Counted from the stretch's first letter, positions 30,323 to 39,842 are shown. The stretch is DNA of 64,000 nucleotides from Prevotella sp902465605 (GCA_902465605.1 CABQNT010000001.1:263501-327500); one strand, 5' to 3'. Program-made: numbers and translations. The notes: generated by a model not told the origin, from the letters alone.

Positions 30323-32551
30323 ATGAGCAAAATTATTTTATCCTGCATCCTGTTGGGGATGACTTGTATGGCCAAGGCACAATCGTTGCCCGTGTATCTT
30401 GATCCAACCAAAAACGTGGAAGAACGCATTGAAGATGCATTGCAACGCATGACGCTGGCCGAAAAGATTAGAGTGATTCACGCACAAAGCAAATTTTCGT
30501 CGGCAGGCGTACCTCGTTTGGGGTTTCCTGACTTTTGGACAGACGATGGTCCTCATGGTGTCAGGCCAGACGTGTTGTGGGATGAGTGGGAACAGGCTGG
30601 GCAAACCAACGACTCGTGTGTGGCCTTTCCGGCGCTGACCTGTCTGACTGCTTCCTGGAATCCACAGTTGGGCATGCTCTATGGACAGAGTTTAGGCGAG
30701 GAAGCCCGCTATAGAGGGAAGAACATGATACTCGGTCCTGGCGTGAATATCAACCGCACTCCGCTGAATGGACGCAACTTTGAGTACATGGGCGAAGACC
30801 CATTTCTGGCCTCCCGCATGGTGGTTCCTTATGTTCAGGGACTGCAATCAATTGGTGTGGCAGCCTGTGTGAAGCACTATGCCCTGAACAACGACGAGGA
30901 ATACCGGCATCAGGTCAACGTCGTTGTGGACGACAGAGCCTTGCATGAGATTTACCTTCCCGCCTTCAAAGCCGCCGTGCAGGAAGGAAAAGCATGGGGA
31001 ATCATGGGGGCATACAACCTGTATAAGAATCAGCACAACTGCCACAACCAATATCTGCTCAACGACATCCTCAAGCGCGATTGGGGATTTGACGGTGTAG
31101 TGGTGAGCGATTGGGGCGGTGCGCACAATACCGAACAAGCCATTAAGAACGGACTTGACATGGAATTTGGCACCTGGACCGATGGACTCACCATGGGAGC
31201 CACCAATGCTTACGACAATTATTACCTGGCAAAACCTTATTTGAAGTTGATTCAAGATGGAAAGTTCACGACCCGCGAGCTGGATGAAAAGGTGCGCAGG
31301 GTGCTGCGTTTGTTTTATCGTACAACGATGAATCAAACGTACAAGCAGGGTTTCTTGTGCTCTGACGCTCACTATGAGGCAGCCCAGAAGATTGCAGAAG
31401 AAGGCATCGTGCTGTTGAAAAACCAAGGAAACGTGCTGCCCATTGAACTGCGTCAGGCCAAACGGGTGCTTGTGGTGGGCGAGAACGCCATTAAGATGAT
31501 GACCGTTGGCGGCGGAAGCTCGTCCTTGAAAGTGCAACGCGAGATTTCTCCGCTCGATGGACTGAAGGCAAGATTGGCAGGAAAAGTTACCGTAGACTAT
31601 GCCCGAGGCTATGTGGGTGATGTCACTGGCAATTACAATGGCGTAACAACGGGACAGGACTTGTCCGAAAAGAGGTCGGCTGACGAGCTGATTGCCGAAG
31701 CGGTTTCCAAGGCTAAAGAGGCCGACTATGTGATATTCTTCGGTGGTTTGAACAAGAGCGACTATCAAGATTGTGAGGGACACGACCGCAAATCATACGG
31801 TTTGCCCTACCAACAAGACCGCGTCATCACCGCCTTGGCCAAGGTCAACAAAAACTTTATCTATGTCAATATTTCTGGTAATGCCGTTGAAATGCCGTGG
31901 GTGAAGCAGGTTCCGGCCATCGTGCAGGGCTGGTTTATCGGCTCACAGGCCGGTGTGGCATTGGCTTCTGTACTCGTGGGCGATGCCAATCCGTCGGGCA
32001 AACTGCCATACACCTGGTTCAAGACCTTGAACGACGTGCCAGCTCACCGACTGAACAGCTATCCCGGAACGTGGCGTGCCGACAAGAAGGTGATAGACGA
32101 AACCTACAAGGAAGGCATTTTCGTGGGCTACAGGTGGGTTGACAAGGATAAGACGAAGCCGCTCTTCGCCTTCGGACATGGGCTGAGCTACACCTCCTTT
32201 GACCTTTCAAATTTGCGCTTGAGTCAGAAGAAGATAACGGAAAACGACCAACTCACAGCCACCGTCACGGTGAAGAATACGGGCCGACGCGCAGGCGCTG
32301 AGGTGGTTCAGCTATATGTCAGCGACCTGAAATCGTCGTTGCCTCGCCCCAAAAAGGAACTCAAAGGCTTCAAGAAGGTATATCTCGCTCCAGGAGAAAC
32401 CAAGGATGTTGACATCACCATCGACCGTTCTGCCTTGAGTTTCTATCATGACAAGCAACAAAAGTGGGTGGCCGAGCCAGGAGATTTCGAGGTATTGGTG
32501 GGCAACGCTTCCGACCATCTTCCGCTCAAAGCCAAGTTTACATTAAAGTAA
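30323..32551 (+). CDS. GH3 beta-glucosidase (secreted)
   Basis: 742 aa from the ATG at 30323, chosen because MSKIILSCILLGMTCMAKAQ is a good signal peptide. Domain 1 is a TIM barrel (FWTDDGPHGVRPD, KHYALNNDEEYRHQVNVVVDDR) with catalytic nucleophile D263 in VVVSDWGGAHN. Domain 2 follows (VGGGSSSLKVQREISPLDGL). A fibronectin-III-like C-terminal domain (ENDQLTATVTVKNTGRRAGAEVVQLYV) completes the family layout. It hydrolyses beta-linked oligosaccharides in the periplasm. No PUL partner stands directly beside it. Confidence 0.9.
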   Translation: MSKIILSCILLGMTCMAKAQSLPVYLDPTKNVEERIEDALQRMTLAEKIRVIHAQSKFSSAGVPRLGFPDFWTDDGPHGVRPDVLWDEWEQAGQTNDSCVAFPALTCLTASWNPQLGMLYGQSLGEEARYRGKNMILGPGVNINRTPLNGRNFEYMGEDPFLASRMVVPYVQGLQSIGVAACVKHYALNNDEEYRHQVNVVVDDRALHEIYLPAFKAAVQEGKAWGIMGAYNLYKNQHNCHNQYLLNDILKRDWGFDGVVVSDWGGAHNTEQAIKNGLDMEFGTWTDGLTMGATNAYDNYYLAKPYLKLIQDGKFTTRELDEKVRRVLRLFYRTTMNQTYKQGFLCSDAHYEAAQKIAEEGIVLLKNQGNVLPIELRQAKRVLVVGENAIKMMTVGGGSSSLKVQREISPLDGLKARLAGKVTVDYARGYVGDVTGNYNGVTTGQDLSEKRSADELIAEAVSKAKEADYVIFFGGLNKSDYQDCEGHDRKSYGLPYQQDRVITALAKVNKNFIYVNISGNAVEMPWVKQVPAIVQGWFIGSQAGVALASVLVGDANPSGKLPYTWFKTLNDVPAHRLNSYPGTWRADKKVIDETYKEGIFVGYRWVDKDKTKPLFAFGHGLSYTSFDLSNLRLSQKKITENDQLTATVTVKNTGRRAGAEVVQLYVSDLKSSLPRPKKELKGFKKVYLAPGETKDVDITIDRSALSFYHDKQQKWVAEPGDFEVLVGNASDHLPLKAKFTLK

Positions 32552-32825
32552 AGCCGCCTCGATGTTGATGATTGACATCAACGGAAACGGTTTTTGAATC
32601 AAGCAGATTACGTCACAGCAATTCAAACTCATTGGTTTGCTCTGGGCTCATACTGTTGTAAACAATAAATCCTCCACGTTCACCTCCATGGAAACGTGGA
32701 GGATTTTTGTTTGGGCACGGTACTCCAGTACCCTGAAAATCAGCGGATGGCGGAACGGAATTAAATAGATATCAATTAACGGGAAGTAAGATAAAACGTT
32801 GACTTTTTTTACCAAATATCGCCCT

Positions 32826-33193
32826 TAAAACGGCACATGTAAATGTTCAATCTAGAAAAAATCAATAGGCAAGCAGGCGGCAAATAAGTGAAAACAGGGC
32901 AAGAACAATCAAATTTTACCCCCAAAAGCAGCACTTTTCGTGCTTAAAAGCATCATTTTGGTGGACTATCTGCATGCTTTAGACGGTTAAAAGCATGCAT
33001 ATTTCATCCTTAAAGCAATGCTTTTGGCTAAAAAACACTTGAATAATACACAGGTTGTGCTGTATGGTAAATGTAAATGATTGATTGTTAGTGAGATATA
33101 ATGTTTGCCCATTTTGGCCGAATTTGCGACCATGATACTGATTGGTTGAGAATAAACGAAATATGGAACGGTTGGATGTCAAGAAAAATCATT
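32826..33193. repeat. 370-bp dispersed intergenic repeat, copy 1
   Basis: Shares several long blocks with 56767-57136: AAAACGGCAC, GAAAAAATCAATAGGCAA, AGCAATGCTTTTGGCT, GGCGAATTTGCGAC (GGCCGAATTTGCGAC here) and TCAAGAAAA. The blocks are co-linear and similarly spaced. The region contains internal GCATGC palindromes. It does not encode a conserved protein in either copy. Confidence 0.72.
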
Positions 33194-33290
33194 CGCGACA
33201 ATCATCGTGACCCTCATCCTCTTGGTGTGTGCAAATAGTCATTAAAAATGCGTAAATTGTATCTTTTTGTGTTATTGTTGTCCTGAATAC

Positions 33291-33321
33291 TTGTGTATGA
33301 TTGATATAACGTCTATCTTTG
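33291..33321 (+). promoter_or_regulatory. asnA promoter
   Basis: TTG (33291-33293), 20 bases, then TATCTTTG (33314-33321), a full match to the Bacteroidetes form. The asnA start at 33386 gives a leader of about 55 bases. Confidence 0.7.
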
Positions 33322-33385
33322 CAGACACGTCAGCAATCAAGAAGTGGCGTGCCAAACCGAATATGATGTTTTAAAAAATACAATG

Positions 33386-34423
33386 ATGAGTAAATTAATA
33401 AAACCGTCCCACTACCATGCTTTATTGGACATGAAGCAGACAGAGCGGGGCATTAAACAGATAAAAGATTTTTTTCAACAAAACCTTTCCACCGAATTGC
33501 GACTGCGTCGCGTCACTGCCCCCTTGTTCGTTCTCAAGGGACTGGGCATCAACGACGACCTCAATGGGGTGGAGCGGCCGGTTAGTTTTCCCATCAAGGA
33601 TCTGGGTGACGCTGAAGCAGAGGTAGTACACTCGTTGGCTAAGTGGAAAAGACTGACGCTGGCTGAGTACAATATTCAGCCTGGCCATGGCATCTACACC
33701 GACATGAACGCCATCAGAGCCGACGAGGAGCTGGACAACCTGCATTCGTTGTACGTCGATCAGTGGGACTGGGAGGCGGTCATTACCCCCGAACAACGCA
33801 CGCTCTCGTTCCTTAAAAATGTGGTTGAGCGCATATATGCCGCGCTGCTTCGCACCGAATACCTCACTTGCGAGACCTACCCACAGCTCAAACCTTTCCT
33901 CCCCGAGCAAATTCACTTCATCCATAGCGAGGACTTGCTGCAGCAATATCCCAACCTTTCACCCAAAGAGCGTGAAGATGCCATCTGTGAAAAGTATGGC
34001 GCAGTGTTTATCATTGGCATCGGAAGCACGCTCAGCAACGGCGAGAAACACGACGGGCGCGCTCCTGACTACGACGATTGGTCCACCGTGACCGATGGCG
34101 GTCAGGCGGGACTCAATGGTGACATCCTCATCTGGTACCCCGTGTTGGAGCGGTCTATCGAACTCTCTTCCATGGGAATTCGCGTGGATAAGGAAAGTCT
34201 GCTGCGACAGCTACGGCTTTCGGGGCAGAATGAGCGGCAGAAACTTTACTTCCACCAGCAGTTGCTCAACGACAAGTTGCCATTGAGTATTGGCGGCGGC
34301 ATTGGGCAAAGCCGGTTGTGCATGGTGCTTTTACAGAAAGCCCATATCGGCGAGATTCAGGCCAGCATTTGGCCCGAAGACATGCGCAAGGCGTGTGATA
34401 AGTTGGACATGCGGCTCATTTAG
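33386..34423 (+). CDS. asnA: Aspartate-ammonia ligase
   Basis: 345 aa from ATG 33386 (a second ATG just before it, at 33383). It makes asparagine from aspartate, ammonia and ATP. EVVHSLAKWKRLTLAEYNI, NLHSLYVDQWDWE, HIGEIQAS and GLNGDILIWYPVLERSIELSSMGIRVD match AsnA closely and it has the class II aminoacyl-tRNA synthetase-like fold expected of the family. Length is standard. It has its own promoter and a strong shared terminator downstream. A plain housekeeping gene. Confidence 0.95.
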   Translation: MSKLIKPSHYHALLDMKQTERGIKQIKDFFQQNLSTELRLRRVTAPLFVLKGLGINDDLNGVERPVSFPIKDLGDAEAEVVHSLAKWKRLTLAEYNIQPGHGIYTDMNAIRADEELDNLHSLYVDQWDWEAVITPEQRTLSFLKNVVERIYAALLRTEYLTCETYPQLKPFLPEQIHFIHSEDLLQQYPNLSPKEREDAICEKYGAVFIIGIGSTLSNGEKHDGRAPDYDDWSTVTDGGQAGLNGDILIWYPVLERSIELSSMGIRVDKESLLRQLRLSGQNERQKLYFHQQLLNDKLPLSIGGGIGQSRLCMVLLQKAHIGEIQASIWPEDMRKACDKLDMRLI

Positions 34424-34463
34424 CAGTCCGCCAGTTGGGCTGCCCTACAGACATGGATAAATG

Positions 34464-34502
34464 AAAAAAGCCAGCCATCGATCGTCGATGGCTGGCTTTT
34501 TA
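34464..34502. terminator. Bidirectional terminator between asnA and the patatin gene
   Basis: GCCAGCCATCGA (34470-34481) pairs perfectly with TCGATGGCTGGC (34485-34496), with A-run on the left and T-run on the right, so both strands have a U-tail. Confidence 0.92.
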
Positions 34503-34515
34503 AATCGTACCTCAC

Positions 34516-36738
34516 TTAGAAAACAAATCCAAGATTGATGTAGTAATTGGGTGTCTTGGTCTTACTCGACCATCCTATCGAGCCTCCAATCGGCCCCAAC
34601 ACACTGTTATAGTAGTAAGCTGCCTGACAACCAATCTTTGGACCATGGTCAAACAGGTCATCGAACTTGTCGTTTGACAGGTAACCTGATATCTTTGCGA
34701 TGACATAGTTGTTGTCTAAGATGCGCTGCTGAAGCCTAAGTTGTGCCGCTACAAACTTATCTTTCACTTGTTCCACGTAGGCCACGCCGGCAAAAGACAT
34801 GTGCTGACTGTCAGAAAAGTAGTGAAACTGGTCGCCCCCGATGATGTTTTGCAAGACGTATGGTGCATTGGTACCCTCAATCAGTCGGCCATAAAGCATC
34901 GGTTGCAGTGTGAGCCTATTGTTCAGTGGGAACGAGATGCGCCACATGGCGTTCACGATACTGAATCCAGAATGGTCGTCATAGCCCACGAAATTGTCGG
35001 TGTAATACCCGTAACCCGCCTCAAAATTGGCTCCCTTGGATGGAAAATTCCAATGGTTTTCCGAGTTGAAGGTTATCTCGCCCTGGTAACTAATGAGGTG
35101 CAGGTTCTTCAAATCGGTATTCCACCGCCCGCGTTTTACATCCTGCAGTACGGCATCGTGGTGATAAAAGTCATAGCGTCCACCCAGGCGAAAGTTGAAG
35201 TTGCGGATGTTGAAGTCGAACGGAACCACTCTCACGGTGTGCTGGTTGTAAATCAGGTTGACGTCTCTTGTTCCCTCGCTATAGATGTTGATGTCCTGAT
35301 GACGGAATTGATAGGATACGTTAACTTTTCCCCAGGAGCTGGGATACAGTGCAAAGTCGGCTTTGGCCATGGTGCGTTTGCCCAGTCGCAGGGTAAAGTT
35401 GGCTGCCATGGGAATGGCCTTGCTTCGCACAAACAGCCCCAGGTTGGCCTGTAAGGCCACCAGCTCTTCCGTATCAAATCGCAGTCCCAGACTTGCTTTG
35501 GCGTCTTTCTGTCCCTTGGAGGCGATGTGCAGACGCTCGCCATTTTCCATTGGCGTGATGTAGCAGTCGGCATCGTTGTAGTACAGGTCGGCGCGCATCG
35601 TGTTGGCTATCTGGTCTAATAGGTTCACTTGTATGCTGTCACGCTTGTTCAGCTTGAACTTGTGTGCGATGTATCTTTGATCAGCTTTGTCGACATCCTC
35701 GTACACTATGTCGGCTATTTTCACCTTGTCGGGCTGGATCTCAACCTTGTTCTTGACCAGGTGTTCAGGTTTCTGTCCGGGTGCGATGCCCAATTCTTTT
35801 CTCAATTTCTCCAGCTTTGGCCATTGTTTCATGGCCGCCTCCTCGCCTCGCCTGATTAGGGTGTCGATGGCGGCGGTTGAGAATGAGGCCGCACCATAGC
35901 CTTTCGTATCGGTGCTGATGAGGATATCCGTCTTGGCAATGTTTTCATCATACTTATTCTTACAGTTGATGTCAACAATCTGTCCAATCACGCTGGCACC
36001 CTTGTCGAAGTCGCTTGCCGTCTTTGGAGGCTCTTGGACGGTGACGCCAATCACGATGTCGGCTCCCATCTTGCGGGCGATGTCTGCCGGGTAGTTGTTG
36101 CGCAGTCCACCGTCAACCAACACCATGTCACCCTTCCTGATGGGCGTGAATGCCCCTGGGATGGACATGCTGGCGCGCATGGCCTCGGTGAGTGAACCTC
36201 GGTGGAAAACGTATTCGGTATTGTCTATGATGTTCGTGGCAACGCAGGCAAAGGGAATGGGCAGGTCGTTGAAATCAATGGAGTCGCGGTAGTTGAAGGC
36301 CAGCCGGGCAAACAGCTTTGAAAGATTCTTCCCTTGTATCAGACCTCCCTGACGTGTGCGCCTGTTTTTGCCAAGCCTGATGTCACGGCTCAGCATATAA
36401 GTATTTTCTTTTTTCCTTTTGTTCAGGTTGAGGTTTCTCACGTCAACCTTGTCCGACAGTACGAGCGACCAGTCTTGCAGCCTGACGATAGAGTCCATGC
36501 AATGTGCATCGTAGCCTATGCAGTACAGCCCACCGATGATGCTTCCCATGGATGTTCCCGTTACAATGTCCACTGGGATGCCTGCTTCTTCTATCACTTT
36601 CAGGGCCCCGATGTGCGCCATGCCTTTGGCTCCGCCGCCACTCAGCACCACAGCCACCTTCTTGCGGGCGTGGTGTGTCTGGGCCTGTGCTGACAGACCG
36701 AAGAAGAGCAGCATACAGAGAATTAGTGTTTTCCTCAT
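34516..36738 (-). CDS. Patatin-like phospholipase with outer-membrane barrel
   Basis: 740 aa with a signal peptide (MRKTLILCMLLFFGLSAQAQ). The patatin domain (about 25-310) has the oxyanion GGGAKG, the nucleophile GTSMG (S63) and the DGG motif with D209 (VLVDGGLRNNYP). A POTRA-like linker follows. The C-terminal half is rich in alternating beta strands and ends in YYINLGFVF, the signature of a BamA-like outer-membrane barrel. This is the layout of type Vd / PlpD-like proteins common in Bacteroidetes. It would act at the surface or on periplasmic lipids. The gene converges with asnA. Confidence 0.88.
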   Translation of the reverse strand: MRKTLILCMLLFFGLSAQAQTHHARKKVAVVLSGGGAKGMAHIGALKVIEEAGIPVDIVTGTSMGSIIGGLYCIGYDAHCMDSIVRLQDWSLVLSDKVDVRNLNLNKRKKENTYMLSRDIRLGKNRRTRQGGLIQGKNLSKLFARLAFNYRDSIDFNDLPIPFACVATNIIDNTEYVFHRGSLTEAMRASMSIPGAFTPIRKGDMVLVDGGLRNNYPADIARKMGADIVIGVTVQEPPKTASDFDKGASVIGQIVDINCKNKYDENIAKTDILISTDTKGYGAASFSTAAIDTLIRRGEEAAMKQWPKLEKLRKELGIAPGQKPEHLVKNKVEIQPDKVKIADIVYEDVDKADQRYIAHKFKLNKRDSIQVNLLDQIANTMRADLYYNDADCYITPMENGERLHIASKGQKDAKASLGLRFDTEELVALQANLGLFVRSKAIPMAANFTLRLGKRTMAKADFALYPSSWGKVNVSYQFRHQDINIYSEGTRDVNLIYNQHTVRVVPFDFNIRNFNFRLGGRYDFYHHDAVLQDVKRGRWNTDLKNLHLISYQGEITFNSENHWNFPSKGANFEAGYGYYTDNFVGYDDHSGFSIVNAMWRISFPLNNRLTLQPMLYGRLIEGTNAPYVLQNIIGGDQFHYFSDSQHMSFAGVAYVEQVKDKFVAAQLRLQQRILDNNYVIAKISGYLSNDKFDDLFDHGPKIGCQAAYYYNSVLGPIGGSIGWSSKTKTPNYYINLGFVF

Positions 36739-36759
36739 AGCTGTATATATTTGTGTTAT

Positions 36760-37218
36760 TTAATGGTTCGCAAAGCGTTGCTCGGCCAGGGCTTCGTACT
36801 TGGTTCCTGGTTGGCCATAGTTGGCGTAGGGATAGATGCTGATGCCGCCACGAGGCGTGAAGAGGCCGGTTACCTCAATGTATTTGGGTTGCATCAGCTT
36901 GATGAGGTCTTTCATGATGATGTTCACGCAGTCTTCATGAAAGTCGCCATGGTTGCGAAAAGAGAATAGATACAGCTTCAGACTCTTGCTCTCCACCATG
37001 CGCTCGCCGGGGATGTAGGCGATGCGTATCTCGGCAAAGTCGGGCTGCCCGGTGATGGGACACAGCGATGTGAACTCGGGACAGTTGAACTGTACCCAAT
37101 AATCGTTCATGGGATGCTTGTTCTGAAAGGTTTCCAACACCTCGGGTGCGTAATCCATTTGATACTTGGTTTTCGCTCCCAAAGCCTTCAAACCATCCTC
37201 TTTTCTTGTACTTTCCAT
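36760..37218 (-). CDS. queF: NADPH-dependent 7-cyano-7-deazaguanine reductase
   Basis: 152 aa, the single-domain form of QueF. NCPEFTSLCPITGQPDFAEI holds the catalytic Cys (C53, in FTSLCP) and Asp60, and VESKSLKLYLFSFRNHGDFHEDCVN is the family NADPH-site block. It reduces preQ0 to preQ1 in queuosine synthesis. It lies 20 bases after the transporter gene on the same strand, so the two form an operon. A shared structured leader precedes the transporter. Confidence 0.95.
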   Translation of the reverse strand: MESTRKEDGLKALGAKTKYQMDYAPEVLETFQNKHPMNDYWVQFNCPEFTSLCPITGQPDFAEIRIAYIPGERMVESKSLKLYLFSFRNHGDFHEDCVNIIMKDLIKLMQPKYIEVTGLFTPRGGISIYPYANYGQPGTKYEALAEQRFANH

Positions 37219-37238
37219 AAGCCTATACCTTATTTATA

Positions 37239-37928
37239 TTATATGTTGAAGATGCGCAGCACATTGTAGTCAATCCCTTCATCGTACACGTCTTCACCCT
37301 CGTGTGCCTTCAATGTGTGGACAACACGGATGGTGACGGGCAACACCAGAATCTCGTAAGCAGTCTTGAACAATACCTGCCAGAACATCAAGGGTAAGAT
37401 TGCCGCAGTAGGTATCACCCCGAAAAAGGCCAAGGGGAAAAAGATAAGCGAGTCGACACTCTCACCAAAGACGGTACTCAGGATGGCGCGGGCAGAGAAA
37501 TTCTTCCCTTGTGACGAGATTTTCATCTTGCTCATGACGTAAGCATTGACGAACGAACCGCACAAGAAGGCTATGAATGAGGCAAATGCAATGCGTGGTG
37601 CCAATCCGAAGATGTCGTGGAAGCTCTGTCCAAGTGTCCAATAGCTGGCTCCGGGAATCAAGTCGCACAATGCTGCCATCATCACAAAGAAGAAGTTCAT
37701 GGCAAACCCTGTCCAGATGAGTAAGCGGGCTTTGCGATAACCCCATACCTCACACACGCAGTCGTTGATGATGTACGAGATGGGAAAAACGATGAGGCCG
37801 CCGGTCAACGAGATGGGACCCACGGCGATTTGCTTGGTTTCTAACACGTTTGCCGTAATCAGGCAAACACAAAAAAGGATGCTGAAAAGCATGAATAGCA
37901 CACTAACTTGCTGAGTTTTTTGTTCCAT
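37239..37928 (-). CDS. yhhQ: Queuosine precursor transporter (YhhQ family)
   Basis: 229 aa with about six TM helices. GGLIVFPISYIINDCVCEVWGYRKAR and the GQSFHDIFGLAPRIAFASFIAFLCGSFVNAYVMSKMK block, with FGESVDSLIFFPLAFFG, are YhhQ/COG1738 hallmarks. It imports preQ0/preQ1 or queuine-like precursors. Its tie to queF in one operon supports this use. A long structured 5' leader (see the entry at 37985-38043) precedes it. Confidence 0.92.
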   Translation of the reverse strand: MEQKTQQVSVLFMLFSILFCVCLITANVLETKQIAVGPISLTGGLIVFPISYIINDCVCEVWGYRKARLLIWTGFAMNFFFVMMAALCDLIPGASYWTLGQSFHDIFGLAPRIAFASFIAFLCGSFVNAYVMSKMKISSQGKNFSARAILSTVFGESVDSLIFFPLAFFGVIPTAAILPLMFWQVLFKTAYEILVLPVTIRVVHTLKAHEGEDVYDEGIDYNVLRIFNI

Positions 37929-37984
37929 TGTTCTTGTTTTTTAAGAGGTTTATCAAGCACTCTATGATGAATAAAAATGTAATG

Positions 37985-38043
37985 TCCAAATGTCTTGATG
38001 GCCCAAATCGTCCTTTATCAGACCATCATCTGGTTCATTTGGA
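37985..38043 (-). promoter_or_regulatory. Nested hairpin in the yhhQ-queF leader
   Basis: TCCAAATG (38036-38043 on the minus strand) pairs with CATTTGGA (37985-37992), and inside it TGATGG (38023-38028) pairs with CCATCA (37996-38001), leaving a 21-base loop. The element sits in a leader of about 135 bases that begins at a TAACTTTG box (38070-38077). The gene pair makes preQ1 and imports precursor, so a queuosine-precursor sensing RNA is possible. The sequence does not match the preQ1-I pattern I know. Confidence 0.5.
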
Positions 38044-38156
38044 AACACTGAATTGTTGTTGAATTTTTGCAAAGTTACATAATTTTACCGATATCGAGCC
38101 GTTTTTAAAGAAAAAACGATTATTTTTGCCTCAAATAAACAATAGTATAAAACACA

Positions 38157-39242
38157 ATGAAAAAGTATTTATTCACAGCAGCAGTTGCCCTGTTGGGCAC
38201 TGCCATGCAAGCCCAAAATGCGGAATATGTCATTACCGGTACTGCTCCGGCAGACGCAAAGATGGTTTATTATTACGACAATGGACAGTTCAGGAAAACT
38301 GACAGCGCAACAGTCAGCAACGGTAAATTTCAGCTCAATGGAACAAAACCGCTGAACACCTTCATCACTGTGGCAACCGATGCAAGCCATAGCATCACCG
38401 TCATCAACGACCGCACACCCATCACGGTAAACTTGAACAACCAGGGCGTCACTGGATCGGCACAGAATGTGCAGTTCGTTGCCTTGCAAAAGCAACAGAG
38501 TAAACAGGATGAGAAAATGATGGACATCTACAAGAAATATCAAGAGATAGCCGCAGACATGACCATTGAGGGGCAAACCAAGAAGGCTACGCTCGAGAAA
38601 CAGATGGAACAACTGCAGGAACAACAGGTGCAAGACATCTTGAAGTTCACCAATACACACAAAAACAGTGTGGCTCCGGCATACTTCTTGGGACAGATGT
38701 TTTATTCGCTGCCATACAACGACCTGGTATCAATCCTCGACAATACCTGCGCTTATTACACCCATCCCATGATGGAAGGCGCTAAACGACAGCTCGTTTC
38801 GCTGGGTAAGCGTCGGCCGGGCTTGCAATTTACCGATCTGGCTATGCACGATACACAGGGAAAACCTGCCAAACTGAGCCAATGGGTGGGCAAGGACAAC
38901 TATGTATTGGTTGACTTTTGGGCAAGCTGGTGTGGCCCATGCCGACAAGAGATGCCTAACGTGGTGGATGCTTACAAGCGTTATCATGAGGCAAAGGGAT
39001 TCGACGTGGTGGGCGTGTCGTTCGACTCAAAGGCTGATGCTTGGAAGAAAGGCATCGCTGACTTGCAACTACCTTGGCACAACATCTCTGACTTGAAAGG
39101 CTGGAAGTGTGCTGCCGCTGAGATATATGGCGTCAATTCCATTCCGTCGAACATCTTGGTAGATCCAGCTGGACAAATTGTTGCGCACGACTTGCGTGGT
39201 ACCAAACTGGCCGACAAGTTGAAAGAAATCTTCGGATACTAA
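38157..39242 (+). CDS. TlpA-like thiol:disulfide protein (DUF4369 + thioredoxin)
   Basis: 361 aa with a signal peptide (MKKYLFTAAVALLGTAMQAQ). The N-terminal part is a DUF4369-type beta domain (AEYVITGTAPADAKMVYYYDN, KPLNTFITVATDASHSITVI). A helical Gln/Glu-rich linker (about 110-170) follows. The C-terminal TlpA/ResA-like thioredoxin domain has WCGPC (C259, C262) in LVDFWASWCGPCRQEMP and a cis-Pro near SIPSNILVDPAG. It reduces or maintains thiols in the periplasm. It is divergent from yhhQ. A TATTTTTG box at 38121 lacks a TTG partner. Confidence 0.88.
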   Translation: MKKYLFTAAVALLGTAMQAQNAEYVITGTAPADAKMVYYYDNGQFRKTDSATVSNGKFQLNGTKPLNTFITVATDASHSITVINDRTPITVNLNNQGVTGSAQNVQFVALQKQQSKQDEKMMDIYKKYQEIAADMTIEGQTKKATLEKQMEQLQEQQVQDILKFTNTHKNSVAPAYFLGQMFYSLPYNDLVSILDNTCAYYTHPMMEGAKRQLVSLGKRRPGLQFTDLAMHDTQGKPAKLSQWVGKDNYVLVDFWASWCGPCRQEMPNVVDAYKRYHEAKGFDVVGVSFDSKADAWKKGIADLQLPWHNISDLKGWKCAAAEIYGVNSIPSNILVDPAGQIVAHDLRGTKLADKLKEIFGY

Positions 39243-39248
39243 GTTTTT

Positions 39249-39410
39249 TTCGAACACACTCGGGACAGACTCAATGCCAATCAGAGGCAGAGGTCTCCCG
39301 ATATCATTGGCTTTGACCACCCAGACGCATTCGACTGGGAACCGTTTGTCAGGCAGGAGTGCCCGTTAAGCGAGGTCAAGGCCATTGAGCAGTCCAACTT
39401 TCTTATATAA
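39249..39410 (+). pseudogene. Decayed coding fragment A
   Basis: 54 codons open, with FEHTRDRLNANQRQRSPDIIGFDHPDAFDWEPF-like content that reads as protein, then a TAA at 39408. No start codon or ribosome site fits. I do not recognise the family. Together with fragment B it looks like the remains of one gene lost by frameshifts and deletions. Confidence 0.45.
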
Positions 39411-39470
39411 AGTGCAATGGTCTGCTGGAGTTAATTCGTGCAGCGTGCAAAACTATGTCATCATCATGAT

Positions 39471-39596
39471 TGTTATGCCATTGCTTACCAAACGTCTTGC
39501 CGACGTGAGGATTTCGTAATCAAAAACTTTAAGGGCGTTGATACCTACTGCATGTATGCTGAACGGCTGGTGATCACCGTGCTGGATTCAGTGTAG
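39471..39596 (+). pseudogene. Decayed coding fragment B
   Basis: 41 sense codons, with CRREDFVIKNFKGVDTYCMY and AERLVITVLDSV, in a different frame from fragment A and without a start. Between them (39411-39470) another frame reads CNGLLELIRAACKTMSSS before a stop. The pattern fits a disabled gene; no parent family is named. Confidence 0.45.
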
Positions 39597-39668
39597 CAGA
39601 TGTTGCCCACCTCCTTTTCATACAAAATCAGGACTTTTCTAAATATCTTTGGTTATAAAATAAGTTTT

Positions 39669-39732
39669 TCATTGTCTAACCATTTAGGCAATGAATACAA
39701 TCGTTCGTACACACATGATGTCGTGTAACGAT
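39669..39732 (+). promoter_or_regulatory. Two hairpins in the PUL leader
   Basis: TCATTGTCTAA-CCAT-TTAGGCAATGA (39669-39694) and ATCGTT...ACAC/GTGT...AACGAT (39700-39732, with a 3-base bulge) stand next to each other in the 250 bases before the GH109-like gene. A TATCTTTG box lies at 39644-39651 without a clear TTG partner. Control of the PUL by the ECF sigma or by RNA structure is possible. Confidence 0.45.
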
Positions 39733-39842
39733 GGATATCCGATACTGTGACGCAAATTATAAACCTTTTGATCTGAAAATAACTAACCTAATTTTAGTAT
39801 TAATAATACTCACATTACTTAACGAAAAACAAGTTTAATGAC

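Larger units (their letters stand above)
32552..33382. other. Intergenic region with a dispersed repeat
   Basis: Includes a possible hairpin of the type CCTCCACGTTC...GGAACGTGGAGG (about 32672-32705; CCTCCACGTT pairs with AACGTGGAGG) that would terminate GH3, then the 370-bp repeat listed separately, then the asnA promoter. I see no real gene; a short minus-strand frame at 32979-33182 is part of the repeat. Confidence 0.55.

Noticed and set aside
30848..31783. Long minus-strand frame within the GH3 gene
   Set aside because: It lies opposite a full GH3 enzyme with all motifs; its own product has no recognisable domain.
37929..38156. Classical preQ1-I riboswitch
   Set aside because: The short hairpin with an A-rich tail and C-rich loop of that class is not found.
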